Below are positions 60,732-64,000 of a stretch of 64,000 nucleotides of DNA, piece after piece; position 1 is the stretch's first letter, and the number at the start of each line of letters is the position of its first letter. The notes below the pieces were generated by a model. That model saw nothing but the letters and a program-made list of their open reading frames with translations. It was not told the origin of the DNA and did no database searches. The DNA lies in the NCBI RefSeq assembly GCF_904528075.1, contig NZ_LR882035.1, forward strand, positions 868,001-932,000. Reading direction: 5' to 3'. The stretch is from Agreia sp. COWG. Its GTDB lineage: Bacteria > Actinomycetota > Actinomycetes > Actinomycetales > Microbacteriaceae. The position numbers were made by a program, and so were the translations under genes.

Positions 60732-62008
60732 TTGCGCACCCGCGTCGTCTTGGTCGACGCGGTGTCGAGCGCCATCTCGTCGAGCTTCGCGACGTCGCGC
60801 TTCAGGCGCACGGTTCCTTCGTTGGCGTCGTCGATCTCGACGACCTTGCGCAGCTTCGCGGTGGCCTCGTCGTTGCCCGTCTCAGCGGCGAGCTGCACGG
60901 CACGGCCGAGCTTCACCGTTGCCGTGGCGGCGTCGCCGGAGGCCTTCGCCGCGAGGCCGTCCTGGATGGCCGCGGCGAGCTCGGTCTGGCCGGTGTAGTG
61001 GGCGACGGCCGGGTCGATGCGGGCCGTCAGCGCGTCGTCGTTCGACCAGCGCGCCTTCACGAGCCCCGACGAGACGACCTCGTCGCGCACGGTGAGCTGC
61101 ACGCGGGCGGCGAGCTGCTCGGAGCCGACGGGCTTCGACGCGACGCGCACCGCCACGTGGTAATCGCGTGACTCGTCGCCCCACGATCCGGTGGGGTACG
61201 AACCGGTGAGGGCGTTCACCATGGTGCGGCGGGCCGTGAGGTCTTCGACGGTGGGCGCGACCTGGCGCACGAACAGCACCTCGGCGCCCTGGGGAGCCCA
61301 GACCCGCAACTCGGCTGCGGCGACGCCTCGGCCCATGGACTGCTTGATGATGCTCTCGAAGTCGGCGGCCATGTCGGCGGGTTTGGCGATGAGGTCGACC
61401 GTGCCGAGCAGGGCCGTGGCGATCTGGCGCAGCTCGTCGACCTGCCAGCGCGACCCGACTCCGCGGGCATCGCACTGGAACACGCCGGTGGCGTTGTAGA
61501 TGGCCTGGCTCAGCGCGCTCGCCGACTCGTGCTCGTTCTTGCCGTCGGTGAGCAGAATGGCGTGGCGCTGCGTGGCCTGGGGCGTGGCCTGGAAGAGCTC
61601 CCTGGCGAGGGTGAGCCACGTGCCCATGGCCGTTCCGCCCGACGGCTGGAACGAGGCGATGGCCTGCTTCGCCGCTGCGCGGGCCCCCGGCTCCATCTGC
61701 ACCATCGGCAGTCGCGCGTTGGGATAGGGGAAGGCCCGTGCTGCCGTGTCGGTACCCGAGATCACGGCGAACCACGTGCCGTCGAGAATCTGATCGATCG
61801 CCACGGAGGCGGCATGCTTGGCCGCGCCGAGGTTCTCGCCCGTCATAGAGCCGGAGGTGTCGACGATGATGATCTCCCCGGCCGCCTGCCCCTGACCCTG
61901 GCCGGCCTGGCCCGCACCCGTCACGGTGACCGTGACGATGGCGTGTACATCGGTCGCCCCGTCTGAGAGGAATTCGTTCTGGAACACGCTGGCGGTGAAG
62001 TCTGCCAT
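60728..62008 (-). CDS. von Willebrand factor A-domain protein
   Basis: 426 residues. The MIDAS Asp-x-Ser-x-Ser is in IIIVDTSGSMTGENLGAAKH, and PSGGTAMGTWLTLA and LLTDGKNEHES supply the later Thr and Asp. The N-terminal 50 residues and the C-terminal helical region (about 335-426, repeat-like, Lys/Ala-rich) have no obvious family. No signal peptide or membrane helix, so it is cytosolic. The start ATG 62008 has AAGGAG upstream. It is in an operon with the PP2C and kinase-like genes and may be the scaffold of the system. Confidence 0.82.
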   Translation of the reverse strand: MADFTASVFQNEFLSDGATDVHAIVTVTVTGAGQAGQGQGQAAGEIIIVDTSGSMTGENLGAAKHAASVAIDQILDGTWFAVISGTDTAARAFPYPNARLPMVQMEPGARAAAKQAIASFQPSGGTAMGTWLTLARELFQATPQATQRHAILLTDGKNEHESASALSQAIYNATGVFQCDARGVGSRWQVDELRQIATALLGTVDLIAKPADMAADFESIIKQSMGRGVAAAELRVWAPQGAEVLFVRQVAPTVEDLTARRTMVNALTGSYPTGSWGDESRDYHVAVRVASKPVGSEQLAARVQLTVRDEVVSSGLVKARWSNDDALTARIDPAVAHYTGQTELAAAIQDGLAAKASGDAATATVKLGRAVQLAAETGNDEATAKLRKVVEIDDANEGTVRLKRDVAKLDEMALDTASTKTTRVRK

Positions 62009-62028
62009 GGAAAAACTCCTTCAGTGAG

Positions 62029-63186
62029 TCAAACGCCGGCCGCCGGGGCGGCAGTGGATACAACGCTATCGAATCGAGCGAGCGCAGCGGTGATGTTGTC
62101 CTGCCCGCCCTGCTCATTCGCCCAGTCGACGAGGGTCGAGGCGATGGTGACGGGGTTCGATCCGACCGAGCCGACGATGCGGTGCACGAGTTCCTCGAGG
62201 TCTCTGGCGTCGGAGCAGTAGTTCCAGAGCCCGTCGGAGCACACGAGGACCCAACCGGCGCCGGTGGGATACGTCGGCACGACCTGTGGTTTCTCATCGG
62301 GCGAATCGGCCCCGAGCCAGCGGGTGATCGAGTGGGCCTGGGGCGCGTTCTCCGCCTGCTGGCGGCTCATGCCGTGCGCCATCATCTCTTGCGACCATGA
62401 GTCGTCCGTCGAGAGCTGACGCGAGTGGCCCTCGTCGCCGATCCAGTAGACGCGGCTGTCGCCGACGCTGCCGACGACGACGAGGGGGCCGTCGATCACC
62501 GCGGCGGCGAACGTGCAGGATGGCGGATTCGTGCGGGTGGCCAGCTCGCCGATCGCCTCGTAGATCGCGGCGCTCGCGTGCTCGCCGGCCGTGAGCATGC
62601 GGCCCGACCAGCGGGCCTGCGCCTGCTCGGAGTCGAGGCCGGCCGCGGTGTCTGCCACCCGGCCCTCCGCCAGCAGCGCGGTGGCGGCGCGGGCGGCGGC
62701 GAGGCTCGCCACATCGCTGCCGGGGGTCGACGAGACACCGTCGCAGACCACGAGCACGGCGAACGAACCGGCCTGCGGTTCGGCCGAGAGGGCCATCGCG
62801 TCTTCATTGATCTCGTGCCGGATGCCGCGGTCGCAGACGCCGCCGACCCAGGCGGCCGGCGCCTCCTGCCAGTGGTCGCGCTCGCTCTGCGCGGGCTTGC
62901 CGCAGAGCTCGCAGTAGCCGTCGTCGGCGATCGATCCGCCGCAGTACACGCAGGCGCGCCGCGCGGGGGCGGGGATCACGGCCGAGGTCGCGCGCTCCGG
63001 GATATCCTCGGGCTCCGTAGCTGTATCGCCCGACACCTCGATGAGGTCGCCGAGCTGAGTGCCGCACTCCTCGCAGAAGCGCGCATTCGGCTCGTTGATC
63101 GCGCCGCACGCCGGGCACAGCAGCGCGACGGGCTGCGCTGCCGGGGTGGCATCGCCGGAACCGGCATCCACGGTCGCAGCGCTCAC
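62029..63186 (-). CDS. PP2C-family Ser/Thr phosphatase with N-terminal zinc ribbons
   Basis: 385 residues from GTG 63186 (overlapping the upstream stop). N-terminal Cys motifs are CPACGAINEPNARFCEECG and CVYCGGSIADDGYCELCG, two ribbon pairs. The PP2C catalytic domain has CDRGIRHEINEDAMAL, VVCDGVSSTPGSDVAS (metal Asp), GSVGDSRVYWIG, LVCSDGLWNYC and GGQDNITAALARF. It dephosphorylates phospho-Ser/Thr, presumably reversing the co-encoded kinase. Confidence 0.88.
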   Translation of the reverse strand: MSAATVDAGSGDATPAAQPVALLCPACGAINEPNARFCEECGTQLGDLIEVSGDTATEPEDIPERATSAVIPAPARRACVYCGGSIADDGYCELCGKPAQSERDHWQEAPAAWVGGVCDRGIRHEINEDAMALSAEPQAGSFAVLVVCDGVSSTPGSDVASLAAARAATALLAEGRVADTAAGLDSEQAQARWSGRMLTAGEHASAAIYEAIGELATRTNPPSCTFAAAVIDGPLVVVGSVGDSRVYWIGDEGHSRQLSTDDSWSQEMMAHGMSRQQAENAPQAHSITRWLGADSPDEKPQVVPTYPTGAGWVLVCSDGLWNYCSDARDLEELVHRIVGSVGSNPVTIASTLVDWANEQGGQDNITAALARFDSVVSTAAPAAGV

Positions 63187-64000
63187 GACAGCGTCCAGCG
63201 ACGAATGTTGTTGGCCTGGTCGACGAGCTCGATGCGCTCGGCCTGGCTCTCTGTGAGCCCGGCGAGCTCGCGGTAGGCCCGCTCGAGGCCATCGCGCAGC
63301 GGGCCCTCCTGGGCGGGGATGCCGCCGACCATCGCCTCGGGAACGGGGCCGGAGTCTCGGACGACCGCGAGGGCCGAGGCGAGCACGCTGGCAGTGAGCT
63401 CGACCCTCGACCGGGAGTCGATCGACACGGTGGAGACGCTGTCGAGCGCCGCCGAGAGCGCGGGCAGTCCGCGCTTCGACGTGGCGAGCAGCTCTGCTCG
63501 GCGTCGGCGGGCGTCGACGTACGAGCTGCGGGTGGGCGTGACCAGGTCGAGCGCCGAGAGGGCGCCATCGAGGTCGCCGCGCTTCTCCCTGATGCGGGCG
63601 AGGCCGAACGCGGCCGCCGCAGTGTAGTTCGCGTCGCTCCTGGCGCAGATGACGTAGAGAGATTCCGCGATCTCGGGCTCGCCGCTGGCCTCGCACGCCG
63701 CCGCCAGTGCGAGCTTCGGGGCGAGTTCTCCGGGCACCTGACCGTAGACGGTGTTGAACGACGCGCGGGCCGAGCGGGCGTCGCCGCGGGCCAGCTCGGC
63801 AAGCCCGGCGAGCCAGACGGCGCGCCACTCCCACGGGTCGTCGGTGAGGATCTCACTCATCACGGCGTCGACCGCGGCGAAGTTGCCCGCCTCGATGGCG
63901 GCCCGGGCGCGCGCGAGCCGGATCTCGACGGTGACGGTGGGCGCGGACTCGAGCGCGATGAGCCGCGCGGTGGGGTCCTCCATATTGACGCCCGCCAGCC
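63183..64000 (-). CDS. PknG-like serine/threonine kinase, C-terminal TPR part only (5' end beyond window)
   Basis: About 272 codons to the window edge, read leftwards to stop 63183-63185. The sequence is helical TPR-like: LARARAAIEAGNFAAVDAVM, DPWEWRAVWLAGLAELARGD, GELAPKLALAAACEASGEPE and FGLARIREKRGDLDGALSAL. This matches the C-terminal TPR region of PknG-type kinases of actinobacteria, and LAGVNMEDPTARLIALE at the edge resembles the linker after their kinase domain. The kinase domain itself is not in the window. It is the first visible gene of the operon with the PP2C, vWA and FHA genes. Confidence 0.7.
   Translation of the reverse strand, partial: LAGVNMEDPTARLIALESAPTVTVEIRLARARAAIEAGNFAAVDAVMSEILTDDPWEWRAVWLAGLAELARGDARSARASFNTVYGQVPGELAPKLALAAACEASGEPEIAESLYVICARSDANYTAAAAFGLARIREKRGDLDGALSALDLVTPTRSSYVDARRRRAELLATSKRGLPALSAALDSVSTVSIDSRSRVELTASVLASALAVVRDSGPVPEAMVGGIPAQEGPLRDGLERAYRELAGLTESQAERIELVDQANNIRRWTLS

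Overview
The window is chromosomal DNA from a high-G+C actinobacterium, most likely a member of the Microbacteriaceae (relatives of Leifsonia, Clavibacter and Microbacterium). The evidence is the overall G+C (about two thirds by eye), the gene content and order (ilvD-ilvBNC-serA-leuB-ilvE-gltX and leuCD-murA-plsC-gpsA-ddl), class E style LAxTG sorting, a FolP2-type dihydropteroate synthase homologue, and many genes whose start codon follows a TANNNT -10 box by only 6-7 nt (leaderless transcription). I cannot name the genus. No insertion sequence, prophage or CRISPR array is visible, so this is mostly core genome with small accessory patches.

Layout. 1-2816: a partial GH15 glucoamylase/trehalase-type enzyme divergent from a zwf homologue, then a small unknown protein. 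2961-9847: a gamma-glutamylation catabolic cluster, with an ethanolamine-type permease facing a GlnA4-like ligase, a PuuD-like hydrolase, an aldehyde dehydrogenase, an SDR and a FadR/GntR regulator. 9862-12551: a small membrane protein and otsAB (trehalose synthesis). 12571-17775: ilvD and ilvBNC. 17795-20639: small membrane proteins of unknown role and a DoxX protein. 20731-26568: serA, a TetR/MFS pair with a shared operator, and a yeast-type cytosine deaminase with an NCS1 permease. 26723-32584: leuB, ilvE, an FAH-family hydrolase, gltX and a TrxR-like flavoprotein. 32833-36892: tRNA-Gln, a cell-wall-anchored lamin-tail/phytase-like protein, and nhaA with a structured leader.

36899-44700 is the most accessory-looking part. 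It holds a DUF262/DUF1524 (GmrSD-like) putative modification-dependent nuclease, an iron-box-controlled 2OG-Fe(II)-oxygenase-like gene, a PhnB-like VOC protein, a folP2/RibD-like pair, an AlkA glycosylase and an LLM oxidoreductase. It also holds a deletion scar that has removed the 5' halves of a divergent tetR/quinone-reductase pair. 44801-53214: a hexapeptide-repeat protein, an MBL hydrolase, a lipid kinase, tRNA-Glu, an ECF sigma factor with a membrane partner, a second LLM enzyme, a GlsB protein, a DUF4097-PadR pair with twin palindromic operators, and terC. 53310-59764: a leucine leader peptide/attenuator, leuCD, murA, plsC, gpsA and ddl. 59808-64000 (minus strand): a signalling operon of a PknG-like kinase (cut by the window edge), a PP2C phosphatase, a vWA protein and a zinc-ribbon FHA protein.

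How the genes work together. Branched-chain amino acid synthesis is spread over four blocks (ilvD/ilvBNC, leuB/ilvE, leuCD, with serA between), and only leuC shows a leader peptide. ddl, murA, plsC and gpsA serve the envelope. The strongest non-textbook signals are RNA leaders (nhaA, leuC, possibly terC and the tRNA-Gln upstream region), the iron-box/palindrome promoter at 39012-39060, the tetR/quinone-reductase scar, and an over-represented octamer GCATCCGG/CCGGATGC throughout the window.
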